A DNA stretch of 12,493 nt, from assembly GCA_045594105.1 (NCBI GenBank), contig JAZNXY010000075.1, positions 1-12,493 on the forward strand. The letters are read 5' to 3'. Positions 4,826 through 11,721 of the stretch are shown one piece after another. Below the pieces are notes generated by a model that had not been told where the DNA came from, searched no databases, and saw only the letters and a program-made list of their open reading frames with translations. Origin of the DNA: URNF01 sp045594105 (lineage in GTDB: Bacteria; Bacillota; Clostridia; Oscillospirales; Acutalibacteraceae). Both the position numbers and the translations under genes were made by a program. Numbering within the stretch: the first letter of the stretch is position 1; the number at the start of each line of letters is the position of its first letter.

Positions 4826-6049
4826 TTATTTCAATATAGCTTTGTGAAACACCTTTTTACCTTTGCGGATTTTGACACCTTCTTTAAGTGCGTCTGCCGA
4901 AACGGTAAAGGTGGGGTCGGTAATCTTTTGGTCGTTTATCGAAACACCGCCCTGCTGAATGAGACGTCTTGCTTCGCCGTTGGATGCGGCAAGACCGCAC
5001 GCAACCATCAGGGAAAGCACGCCGATTTTACCGTCGGCAACCTGTGACGCATCCAATTCGGTTGTCGGCATATTCGCATCATCACCGCCGCCTGCAAACA
5101 GGGAACGGGAGGTTTCTCTCGCTTTGTCTGCCTCTTCGTTGCCGTGCACCAGAGCGGTCAGCTCGTATGCGAGGATATCCTTCTTCTCGTTGATGCGGCT
5201 GTCATCCCAATCTTCCATTGCCTCGATTTCATCGAGGGGTAAGAAGGTAAGCATTTTCAGGCATTTCATTACGTCAGCGTCCGCTACGTTTCTCCAATAC
5301 TGGTAGAACTCGAACGGGGAGGTCTTGTTGGGGTCAAGCCATACGGCATTGCCTGCGGTCTTGCCCATTTTATTGCCCTGCGAGTCGGTGAGCAGGGTAA
5401 TGGTCATGCAGTGTGCATCCTTGCCGAGCTTTTTACGGATGAGCTCGGTGCCGCCGAGCATATTGCTCCATTGGTCGTTACCGCCAAACTGCATATTACA
5501 GCCGTAGTGCTGATACAGGTAGTAGAAGTCGTACGACTGCATAATCATATAGTTAAACTCTAAGAAGGAAAGACCCTTTTCCATTCTTTGCTTGTAGCAT
5601 TCCGCACGCAGCATATTGTTGACCGAGAAGCAGGCGCCAACCTCACGCAGCAGGTCCACATAGTTTAAGGACAACAGCCAATCGGCGTTATTTACCATTT
5701 GTGCTTTGCCTTCGCCAAATTCGATAAACCGTTCCATCTGCTTTTTAAAGCAGGCAGCATTGTGGTCAATGTCCTCTTTGGTCAGCATTTTACGCATATC
5801 GGTTCTGCCGGACGGGTCACCGATCATGGTGGTGCCGCCGCCAATCAGTGCAAACGGTTTGTTGCCAGCCATCTGCAGACGTTTCATCAAGGTCAAAGCC
5901 ATAAAGTGACCCGCAGTCAGAGAGTCAGCGGTGCAGTCAAAGCCGATATAGAAGGTAGCTTTGCCGCTGTCAATCATTTCACGGATTTCCTGTTCATTCG
6001 TTACCTGTGCAATAAGGCCACGGGCAACCAATTCGTCGTACATTTTCAT
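4826..6049 (-). CDS. tyrS: Tyrosyl-tRNA synthetase
   Basis: A 407-residue class I tyrosyl-tRNA synthetase that charges tRNA-Tyr in the cytoplasm. The tyrosine pocket residues line up with B. stearothermophilus numbering (Tyr34, Asp38, Thr40). The HIGH-type signature reads TAGH (45-48), with Thr where the first His is usual. The second signature is KMGKT (227-231), followed by AVWLDPNKTSPFEFYQYW, an arrangement seen in E. coli-type TyrRS. The C-terminus carries an S4-like RNA-binding domain (VACGLAASNGEARRLIQQGG). The start at ATG 6049 has GAGGG 6 nt upstream; ATG 6043 is an in-frame alternative. It has its own promoter with a leader of only about 26 nt, so no T-box control, and a terminator at 4742-4784. 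Confidence 0.96.
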   Translation of the reverse strand: MKMYDELVARGLIAQVTNEQEIREMIDSGKATFYIGFDCTADSLTAGHFMALTLMKRLQMAGNKPFALIGGGTTMIGDPSGRTDMRKMLTKEDIDHNAACFKKQMERFIEFGEGKAQMVNNADWLLSLNYVDLLREVGACFSVNNMLRAECYKQRMEKGLSFLEFNYMIMQSYDFYYLYQHYGCNMQFGGNDQWSNMLGGTELIRKKLGKDAHCMTITLLTDSQGNKMGKTAGNAVWLDPNKTSPFEFYQYWRNVADADVMKCLKMLTFLPLDEIEAMEDWDDSRINEKKDILAYELTALVHGNEEADKARETSRSLFAGGGDDANMPTTELDASQVADGKIGVLSLMVACGLAASNGEARRLIQQGGVSINDQKITDPTFTVSADALKEGVKIRKGKKVFHKAILK

Positions 6050-6061
6050 AAGTTTCCCTCA

Positions 6062-6071
6062 CTCAATTGAG
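6062..6071. repeat. CTCAATTGAG palindrome in the tyrS leader
   Basis: A perfect 10-bp palindrome directly after the predicted tyrS transcription start (about 6075) and just upstream of the Shine-Dalgarno. It could be an operator; it is also short enough to be chance. Confidence 0.3.
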
Positions 6072-6081
6072 ATTTCACACT

Positions 6082-6110
6082 ATTCTAACATGCCTTTACG
6101 GTAAATGCAA
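6082..6110 (-). promoter_or_regulatory. tyrS promoter
   Basis: On the minus strand TTGCAT (6110-6105) and TAGAAT (6087-6082) are 17 bp apart, with TG one base before the -10 (extended -10). The predicted start near 6075 gives a leader too short for a T-box riboswitch. Confidence 0.7.
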
Positions 6111-6178
6111 GCGGCTGAAACGGGGAATTGTTGAAAATCACAAAAAAATCCACGAAAAATGCCTGTTTTTTTACATTT

Positions 6179-6193
6179 TCACTTGCCAAGTGA
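6179..6193. promoter_or_regulatory. Dyad over the -35 of the PucR-type gene (putative operator)
   Basis: TCACTT (6179-6184) and AAGTGA (6188-6193) form a perfect dyad around GCC that covers the -35 box at 6183-6188. The position fits repression, possibly autoregulation by the downstream regulator. This is inferred from position only. Confidence 0.4.
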
Positions 6194-6211
6194 CGGAAAA
6201 TTGTGTATAAT
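6183..6211 (+). promoter_or_regulatory. Promoter of the PucR/CdaR-type regulator gene
   Basis: TTGCCA (6183-6188) and TATAAT (6206-6211) are separated by 17 bp. The predicted start is near 6218, leaving a leader of about 70 nt that contains GTCAAAA twice (6226-6232 and 6245-6251). Confidence 0.75.
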
Positions 6212-6287
6212 TACCAAAGAAGACCGTCAAAAGTCTTGCAAATAGTCAAAATGCATAGGAAACATCATATCACGAAGGAGTACTGCT

Positions 6288-7373
6288 ATGTCTAATCGCT
6301 TGTTCCAGGGAGTCGTGCACCAGATGCAGGATGCTGTTGATCGCACAATCGGTGTGATTGATGAGACCCTCAATATCATTGCGTGCAGTGATCTCGGCAA
6401 AATTGGCACCACCATGTCCTCTATTACCGCGGAAACCTTTTCCGCCCCTGACGCATTTCAGGTGGAGGGGTATACCTTCAAGCCGTTCGGTGCACGTCCG
6501 CACGCAGACTATGTGCTGTTTGTGGAGGGCGATGACCGTGAGGCATTGCGCTATGCGGCACTGTTAGCCGTGTCTCTGGAAAACATCAAGCAGTATTATG
6601 ACGAGAAATATGACCGTGCCAATTTTGTGAAAAATGTCATTATGGACAATATTCTGTCGGGTGACATTTATCTGAAGGCACGAGAGCTGCGTTTTAACGG
6701 CGAAGTAGAACGTGTGGTATTGCTGATTCGTGTGGCAGTACCGTCGGATGTTTCGGCATACGACGTCGTACAAAACCTGTTCCCCGATAAGGGCAAGGAT
6801 TTTGTAATCAACATCAATGAAAACGATATTGCACTGGTAAAAGAAATCCGCAGCGGCATCGAAAGTCGTGACCTGGAAAAGCTTGCTATGTCTATTGTGG
6901 ACACCCTCTCAAGCGAGTTTTATACCCAGGCGAGTGTCGGCATCGGCACGTCGGTTTCCGGCATCAAAGAGCTGGCCGCCTCCTTCAAGGAAGCACAGAT
7001 TGCTTTGGAGGTTGGTAAGGTATTTGATACCGAACGCACTATCGTGAGCTACGATAACCTCGGCATTGCACGTCTGATTTACCAGCTGCCGACCACCCTT
7101 TGTGAGATGTTCCTGCGTGAGATTTTCAAACGTGGCTCGATTGATTCGCTCGATCCCGAAACCTTGTTTACCATTCAGAAGTTCTTTGAGAACAATCTGA
7201 ACGTTTCGGAAACCTCCCGCAAGCTGTTCTTGCACCGCAACACGCTGGTGTACCGTCTTGAAAAAATCAAACGTCTGACCGGGCTGGATTTGAGAAAATT
7301 CGATGATGCTATTGTATTTAAGGTGGCATTGATGGTCAGAAAATATCTCACCGCCAACCCGGTGAAATATTAA
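6288..7373 (+). CDS. PucR/CdaR-family helix-turn-helix transcriptional regulator
   Basis: A 361-residue cytoplasmic regulator. The C-terminal 70 residues (from about 291, SLDPETLFTIQKFFENNLNV, then SETSRKLFLHRNTLVYRLEK and IKRLTGLDLRKFDDAIVF) are the PucR-type HTH found in CdaR, PucR and AdeR regulators. The middle (about 150-270) matches the GGDEF-like sensor region of CdaR proteins. The N-terminal 100 residues are probably the ligand-sensing part; I cannot name the ligand. The ATG at 6288 has AAGGAG at 8-nt spacing. The gene has its own promoter, and a terminator separates it from ftsE, so it is probably monocistronic. Its position upstream of the division operon makes that operon a possible target, which is an inference. 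Confidence 0.85.
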   Translation: MSNRLFQGVVHQMQDAVDRTIGVIDETLNIIACSDLGKIGTTMSSITAETFSAPDAFQVEGYTFKPFGARPHADYVLFVEGDDREALRYAALLAVSLENIKQYYDEKYDRANFVKNVIMDNILSGDIYLKARELRFNGEVERVVLLIRVAVPSDVSAYDVVQNLFPDKGKDFVININENDIALVKEIRSGIESRDLEKLAMSIVDTLSSEFYTQASVGIGTSVSGIKELAASFKEAQIALEVGKVFDTERTIVSYDNLGIARLIYQLPTTLCEMFLREIFKRGSIDSLDPETLFTIQKFFENNLNVSETSRKLFLHRNTLVYRLEKIKRLTGLDLRKFDDAIVFKVALMVRKYLTANPVKY

Positions 7374-7383
7374 ACCGAAAGTA

Positions 7384-7420
7384 AGCCGAGTTTCATAGCG
7401 TAACTCGGCTCTGCTTTTCT
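7384..7420 (+). terminator. Intrinsic terminator after the PucR-type gene
   Basis: AGCCGAGTT (7384-7392) pairs perfectly with AACTCGGCT (7402-7410) around a 9-nt loop, followed by CTGCTTTTCT. The T-tract is interrupted, so termination may be partial and allow some read-through into ftsE. Confidence 0.65.
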
Positions 7421-7436
7421 TGTTGGAAACATTTTG

Positions 7437-7462
7437 GGGGTTGTGCTGCCAAGGCACACCCC
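7437..7462. promoter_or_regulatory. Bulged dyad over the ftsE promoter
   Basis: GGGG (7437-7440) plus TGTGC (7442-7446) pair with GCACA (7454-7458) plus CCCC (7459-7462), leaving one bulged T and a 7-nt loop. The dyad covers the -35 and most of the spacer of the putative ftsE promoter, as an operator would. Confidence 0.35.
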
Positions 7463-7469
7463 GTATACT
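7441..7469 (+). promoter_or_regulatory. Putative promoter of the ftsEX operon
   Basis: TTGTGC (7441-7446) and TATACT (7464-7469) are spaced by 17 bp. The -10 is good and the -35 weak, a pattern common where an activator is needed. The predicted start is near 7476. Confidence 0.5.
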
Positions 7470-7474
7470 GAATA

Positions 7475-7496
7475 TGACAGATTTCGACCTCTGTCA
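7475..7496 (+). repeat. Hairpin at the predicted 5' end of the ftsE mRNA
   Basis: TGACAGA (7475-7481) and TCTGTCA (7490-7496) are perfectly complementary around an 8-nt loop. This would place a stem at the very 5' end of the transcript, where such stems often protect mRNA, or it could be a DNA operator. Confidence 0.4.
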
Positions 7497-7515
7497 CCTA
7501 ATTTTGATGTAAAAA

Positions 7516-7521
7516 AGGAGG
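7516..7521 (+). promoter_or_regulatory. RBS that sets the TTG start of ftsE
   Basis: AGGAGG is a full Shine-Dalgarno and lies 8 nt before TTG 7530. This decides the start over the upstream in-frame ATG at 7434, which lies inside the promoter region. Confidence 0.75.
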
Positions 7522-7529
7522 CGGTCGTC

Positions 7530-8252
7530 TTGATAGAATTCCGCGGTGTATATAAGAAATACGCAAACGGCACCGAGGCGCTTAAGGATGTAAATATTCA
7601 TATTGACGACGGCGAGTTTGTATTTATAGTCGGTGCCTCCGGTGCCGGTAAGAGCACCTTTTTGAAGCTGATTATGCACGAGGAAAAGGCATCCGCTGGT
7701 GAAGTAATCGTTAACGATTATAAGTTTTCTCGCTTGAAGCGGCGTGAGATTCCGTACCTGCGTCGTACCATGGGTGTGGTATTCCAGGATTTCCGTCTGA
7801 TTGACACCATGACGGTATTTGATAACGTCGCATTTGCCATGCGTGTGACCGGTGCTACCCGCAAACAAATCCGTCACCGTGTACCGTATGTGTTGAAGCT
7901 GGTAGGGCTGCAGGAAAAGCTGCACCATTATCCGCCGGAGCTGTCGGGTGGCGAACAGCAGCGTGTCGGCCTTGCCCGTGCGCTGGTGAACAACCCGAAG
8001 CTGATTATTGCGGACGAGCCGACGGGTAACGTCGACCCGAAGCGTGCACGGGAAATCGTGGCACTGCTGTCCGACATTAACAAATTGGGTGCTACCGTAC
8101 TGATGGTTACCCACGAGCATTCGCTTGTCAGACAGTTTGGTAAACGTGTTATCACCATTAAGGACGGTGCTGTTGAGTCGGATACAGGGGCACCCGTTCC
8201 GGCAGAGGTGCCGTTGCGTGAACCTGTCAAGTTGGGAGGTGGCGCACAATGA
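7530..8252 (+). CDS. ftsE: Cell division ATP-binding protein FtsE
   Basis: A 240-residue ABC ATPase that with FtsX forms the FtsEX complex at the division site and drives extracellular murein hydrolases. Motifs: Walker A GASGAGKST (35-43), Q-loop in VVFQDFRLID, signature LSGGEQQR (138-145), Walker B LIIADEP (158-164) and H-loop His195. The residues EFRGVYKKY and the immediately following ftsX distinguish it from the MacB-type ATPase at 1735. The frame extends upstream to 7434, but AGGAGG before TTG 7530 and alignment of the mature N-terminus support TTG. Its C-terminal 25 residues (Pro/Val/Glu-rich) are slightly longer than usual. It overlaps ftsX by ATGA, which implies translational coupling. 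Confidence 0.94.
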   Translation: MIEFRGVYKKYANGTEALKDVNIHIDDGEFVFIVGASGAGKSTFLKLIMHEEKASAGEVIVNDYKFSRLKRREIPYLRRTMGVVFQDFRLIDTMTVFDNVAFAMRVTGATRKQIRHRVPYVLKLVGLQEKLHHYPPELSGGEQQRVGLARALVNNPKLIIADEPTGNVDPKRAREIVALLSDINKLGATVLMVTHEHSLVRQFGKRVITIKDGAVESDTGAPVPAEVPLREPVKLGGGAQ

Positions 8253-9151
8253 AATTGCATAGCTTACGGTATCTGATTCGTGAGGGCTTCCGCAATATCT
8301 GGCAAAACCGTTTTATGGCGATTGCCTCGGTAGCGGTGCTTGTTGTGTGCTTGCTGCTGACGGGCTTTTCGTACTTAATTCTCGAGAATGTGCGCAATGC
8401 CTTTGATTGGGTGTACGGACAGAACGTGGTGGTGGCTTTTGCTGACACTGCACTGGACGGCGACCGGGTTGCTGCCGTCGGCACAGCTATTGAGGGTTTG
8501 GATAACGTCAAAGAGGTTTCCTTCCTGTCTAAAGAGGCCTCTCTTGAGAAATACGGTGATTCGCTCCCGCAGGCGACCTATGAAAGTCTGCAAGGCGAAA
8601 ATAACCCGCTGTCCGATGCGTTTATTGTCACCTTCCATAATCTCGAGCTGTTTGATCAAACGGTTGAGGCGATAAAGACGGTACAGGGTGTTGAGGACGT
8701 TTCGTACGACGGCAACATTGCAAAAACGCTGACAACGGTACGTAAGGTAGCGCTGTCGGTAGGTATGTGGGTTGTAGTGCTGCTGCTTGCCGTATCCTTG
8801 TTTATCATTGCCAACACCATTAAGCTGACGGTGTACAATCGCCGTCTGGAGATTTACATTATGCGTTCGGTTGGTGCGACGGGTGCATTTATCCGCATTC
8901 CGTTTATCGTAGAGGGCATGGCATTGGGCTTGCTTTCCGCCGCTCTCTCCTACGGCATTATCTGGGTGCTGTATGATAAATTGCTCGGCTTTTTTCCCGC
9001 CACCGCATCACTGTTCTCGTTGGTGCCGTTTGTGAAGGTATGGTGGATGGTGCTGGTTGGCTTTATTGCCATTGGCGTTCTCACGGGTATGGTTGGTAGT
9101 GCGATTGCTACCGGCAAATATCTCCACAAAGAGGGGAGCGAGAAAATATGA
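8249..9151 (+). CDS. ftsX: Cell division permease-like protein FtsX
   Basis: A 300-residue membrane protein with the FtsX layout: a cytoplasmic N-terminus (YLIREGFRNIWQNRFM), TM1 at about 22-45, an extracellular domain of about 120 residues, then TM2 (about 170-195), TM3 (about 217-240) and TM4 (about 265-290). The cytoplasmic loop after TM2 contains VYNRRLEIYIMRSVGAT, the coupling region characteristic of the family. FtsX does not transport; it passes FtsE ATP hydrolysis to an extracellular hydrolase or its activator. The start overlaps the ftsE stop (ATGA), and its own stop overlaps the start of the M23 gene in the same way. This tight coupling suggests that the three proteins work as one complex. 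Confidence 0.94.
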   Translation: MKLHSLRYLIREGFRNIWQNRFMAIASVAVLVVCLLLTGFSYLILENVRNAFDWVYGQNVVVAFADTALDGDRVAAVGTAIEGLDNVKEVSFLSKEASLEKYGDSLPQATYESLQGENNPLSDAFIVTFHNLELFDQTVEAIKTVQGVEDVSYDGNIAKTLTTVRKVALSVGMWVVVLLLAVSLFIIANTIKLTVYNRRLEIYIMRSVGATGAFIRIPFIVEGMALGLLSAALSYGIIWVLYDKLLGFFPATASLFSLVPFVKVWWMVLVGFIAIGVLTGMVGSAIATGKYLHKEGSEKI

Positions 9152-10359
9152 GAAAACACCTGTTGTTATCTAAGCTTTTCTCGTGTATTTGCGTGCTGTC
9201 GCTGCTTTTTTGCAGCTTCGCCTTTGCAACCCCTGCCGCAGCGGCAACGATACAGGAACAGATAAAACAGCTTGAAAAAGAGCAAAAGGATTTACAAAAG
9301 CAGATTGCTTCTGCGAAGGACGATCTCGCCAGCAGTAAGGCAAAACGTGATTTGTATTACGGACAGATCAGTAACGTACAAAAACAAATTGCCCTGCTTG
9401 ACGGAGAAATTTCTGCTCTGAACGGTCAGATTTCTTCCAAGAATACAGAAATTGCCGATATGGAGGCGCAGATTACCGCTAACCGTGCCGAAGAGGACAC
9501 GGTGCGTCGGCAGTTGGGCGAGCGGCTGAATGCCATTGCCAAGCGTGGAAACCTGTCGGCTATACAGATGCTGATGAGCACCGAAAGCTATGCGGATTAT
9601 CTCATCAAAGAGAAAATGATGGAACAGATAGCGGCCAGTGACCAGGCGGCACTTGATGCTTTGGAACAGAAATTGGCAGAGATTCATACGGCTGAAGAAA
9701 AGGTCAAGGAGGAGAAGGCGGGCATCGAAGCCAAAAAGGCAGACGTAGAAACGCTGCGTGCCAGCTCCAATGCCAAGAAAAAAGAACTTGATACCTTATA
9801 CAAAAAAGCCAACTCGGTATATCAGCAGGATAAAAACGAGGTAGATGCACTTAACAAAGAGCTGGAGCAGACCGAGAAAAACATCAAAAAGCTGCTCGCC
9901 TCTCTTAACAGCACCGGCTCGTATACCCAAACCTCTATGTTCTGGCCTGTACCCACCGTACGTGCGATTTCGTCGTATTACGGTTGGCGTTGGGGCAAGC
10001 TGCATAAGGGTATTGACGTGGCGAACGGTCCTGTTCCCGTTTACGGACAGAACATTGTTGCTGCGGCGGACGGTACGGTTATTTATGCGAACAGTACCAG
10101 CACCTGGGGCGGCGGTTACGGCTATTATTGTATGATAGACCACGGCCGTGATTCGCAGGGCAGACAGATTGTAACGTTATATGCACACTGTTCAGCGATG
10201 TATGCAACCGTCGGACAGAAGGTTGTAGGCGGTAAAACCGTTTTGGCAAAAGCAGGCTCTACCGGTAACGTGACGGGACCGCACCTGCACTTTGAGGTAC
10301 GTGTAAACGGCACACCCGTTGACCCCTTGAAGGGCTATGTTTCGACGAGCGGTAAATAA
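9148..10359 (+). CDS. Secreted coiled-coil M23 murein hydrolase (EnvC/PcsB-like), FtsEX partner
   Basis: A 403-residue exported protein. A signal peptide (RKH, a hydrophobic core, then ATPAAAA, cleaved near residue 33) precedes two coiled-coil blocks rich in Lys, Glu, Gln and Ala (about 34-115 and 165-255), with the variable FtsX-facing region between them. The C-terminus (about 270-398) is an M23/LytM peptidase domain. Zinc ligands are all present: His286 and Asp290 in HKGID and His381 in HLHFEV; His347 (TLYAHC) and His379 are the catalytic histidines. Unlike E. coli EnvC, whose LytM domain has lost ligands and only activates amidases, this protein should cut peptide cross-links itself. ATG overlaps the ftsX stop. 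No lipobox is seen. The role as FtsEX effector at the septum is inferred from architecture and coupling. Confidence 0.92.
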   Translation: MRKHLLLSKLFSCICVLSLLFCSFAFATPAAAATIQEQIKQLEKEQKDLQKQIASAKDDLASSKAKRDLYYGQISNVQKQIALLDGEISALNGQISSKNTEIADMEAQITANRAEEDTVRRQLGERLNAIAKRGNLSAIQMLMSTESYADYLIKEKMMEQIAASDQAALDALEQKLAEIHTAEEKVKEEKAGIEAKKADVETLRASSNAKKKELDTLYKKANSVYQQDKNEVDALNKELEQTEKNIKKLLASLNSTGSYTQTSMFWPVPTVRAISSYYGWRWGKLHKGIDVANGPVPVYGQNIVAAADGTVIYANSTSTWGGGYGYYCMIDHGRDSQGRQIVTLYAHCSAMYATVGQKVVGGKTVLAKAGSTGNVTGPHLHFEVRVNGTPVDPLKGYVSTSGK

Positions 10360-10378
10360 ACAGACGAAAGGAACTGCT

Positions 10379-11680
10379 ATGCATAAGAAGAAGTTTAGCT
10401 TCAGTGCACTCATTACAGTGGTAATATTGGCGGTGGCAGTGGCGATTTCGGTCACCATGATGGTGGCGATGCGGCATTTCAACAGCCAGGTAAACGCAGT
10501 TACCAAAAAACGTGCACTGTATACACATATCGGTGATATTGATACGAAGGTACGCAGTTACTACAATTCGTTAGATGAAAGTCGGTTACAGGCCGCTTTG
10601 GCAGAGGGATATGTCAACGGCTTGGGCGACAAATATGCAAAGTACTACACGCAGGATGCGTACGCAAAGGCGAAGCAGACCCGTGCAGGACAGGCATTCG
10701 GCTCGGGCATTACCGTTGTAGACGGCAAAACCGGTGAATTGATTGTGGAAAAGGTGGACAACGAGTCTGCAGCACACAAAGCGGGTGTGCAGGCAGGGGA
10801 TATTTTGGTATCCATAAACGGTGAATCGTTGGTGGGTGCCGCCCGTCAGATTGTGCAGAACACATTGGATGCCGCAACCGATAAAATCAAACTGTCGGTT
10901 TCCCGTGAAGAAAAAACACTGGCATTTGAAATTACCTCTTACACGTATGCGTTACAGTCGGTCAATGACCGTATGATTGGTGACACTACCGGGTATATCC
11001 GTATTTCCGCATTCTACGATAACACGGCAAGTCAGTTTAAGGCGGCACATTCCGCACTGCAGAATGACGGTGCCACGGCATTTGTTATTGATGTACGTAA
11101 CTGCACAGGCGGCGGGTCGACCACGTCCTTGGAGACGATTTTGTCGTATCTTATGCCGCACGGCGCGTATGCCACCTATAAGGCGGCGGATGGCACGGTG
11201 ACTAACCTTGTTTCTCATTCTTCCGTAGAAAGCACCATACCGACGGTGGTATTGGTGAACGGCAACACCTGCGGCGAGGCGGAGATCCTCTCAGGCGTGC
11301 TGCAGGAGTTCAGCCGTGCAACCGTTATCGGTGAAAAAACGGTCGGCAAAGGCAAGGTGCAGGAGTTTGTTCCGCTGCAGGCGGATAACTCTGCCATGTG
11401 GCTGACGGTTGGCGAAATCACCTTGATTCGTGGCGGTGCTATCGAAGGTGTTGGTATTACGCCCAACACGGTCGTTCCGATGAGTGCTTATAAAACCGAA
11501 CGTATCGGAAAGATTGAAGATAAAGACGATGATCAGCTGCAAGCGGCACTGAAGGTGTTTGATACTAACGTTGCGGCAACGGTCGGCACCACTACCACAG
11601 GCGGTATGGTGGGAACGACAACCACCGCAACCGATACGGAAACGTCAGCGACCACTACTGCAGCTACAACTGCAGAATAA
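10379..11680 (+). CDS. PDZ-containing S41 (C-terminal processing) peptidase homologue, catalytic Ser replaced
   Basis: A 433-residue protein anchored by one N-terminal membrane segment (about 9-31). It has the usual CtpA/CtpB order: N-terminal helical region, PDZ domain (about 105-185; FGSGITVV and KAGVQAGDILVSINGESL), S41 core (about 200-375; VIDVRNCTGGGS from 236) and a Thr-rich low-complexity tail (about 400-433). The dyad lysine is present at 324 in VGKGKVQ. At the nucleophile position, 25 residues upstream as in E. coli Prc (Ser430/Lys455), the sequence is NTCGEAEIL with Gly299 instead of Ser and Cys298 beside it. It may be a pseudoprotease or use another nucleophile. ATG 10379 has AAAGGA 6 nt before it; the upstream in-frame ATG at 10337 lies within the previous gene. 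It is in the ftsEX operon, so it probably acts on division hydrolases. Confidence 0.88.
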   Translation: MHKKKFSFSALITVVILAVAVAISVTMMVAMRHFNSQVNAVTKKRALYTHIGDIDTKVRSYYNSLDESRLQAALAEGYVNGLGDKYAKYYTQDAYAKAKQTRAGQAFGSGITVVDGKTGELIVEKVDNESAAHKAGVQAGDILVSINGESLVGAARQIVQNTLDAATDKIKLSVSREEKTLAFEITSYTYALQSVNDRMIGDTTGYIRISAFYDNTASQFKAAHSALQNDGATAFVIDVRNCTGGGSTTSLETILSYLMPHGAYATYKAADGTVTNLVSHSSVESTIPTVVLVNGNTCGEAEILSGVLQEFSRATVIGEKTVGKGKVQEFVPLQADNSAMWLTVGEITLIRGGAIEGVGITPNTVVPMSAYKTERIGKIEDKDDDQLQAALKVFDTNVAATVGTTTTGGMVGTTTTATDTETSATTTAATTAE

Positions 11681-11681
11681 G

Positions 11682-11710
11682 AAAAAAGGATGCGAAAGCA
11701 TCCTTTTTTT
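11682..11710 (+). terminator. Strong intrinsic terminator between the S41 and HAD genes
   Basis: AAAAAAGGATGC (11682-11693) pairs perfectly with GCATCCTTTTTT (11698-11709) around a GAAA tetraloop, ending in T to 11710. The Shine-Dalgarno of the next gene (AAGGAG, 11711-11716) begins at the next base, so there is no room for a promoter between them. Confidence 0.9.
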
Positions 11711-11721
11711 AAGGAGAAAAT

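Noticed and set aside
4587..5047. Small plus-strand frames in and after the hairpin region
   Set aside because: They translate through the repeat hairpins and the tyrS terminator into antisense tyrS; no convincing RBS and no protein-like composition.
6050..6287. Possible T-box riboswitch for tyrS
   Set aside because: No T-box sequence is visible and the predicted leader is only about 26 nt.
7434..7529. FtsE N-terminal extension from ATG 7434
   Set aside because: The stretch covers the promoter and leader hairpins, and the extra 32 residues do not resemble FtsE; AGGAGG points to TTG 7530.
7494..8249. 251-codon minus-strand open frame opposite ftsE
   Set aside because: Antisense shadow of ftsE; no recognisable domain and no promoter or RBS of its own.
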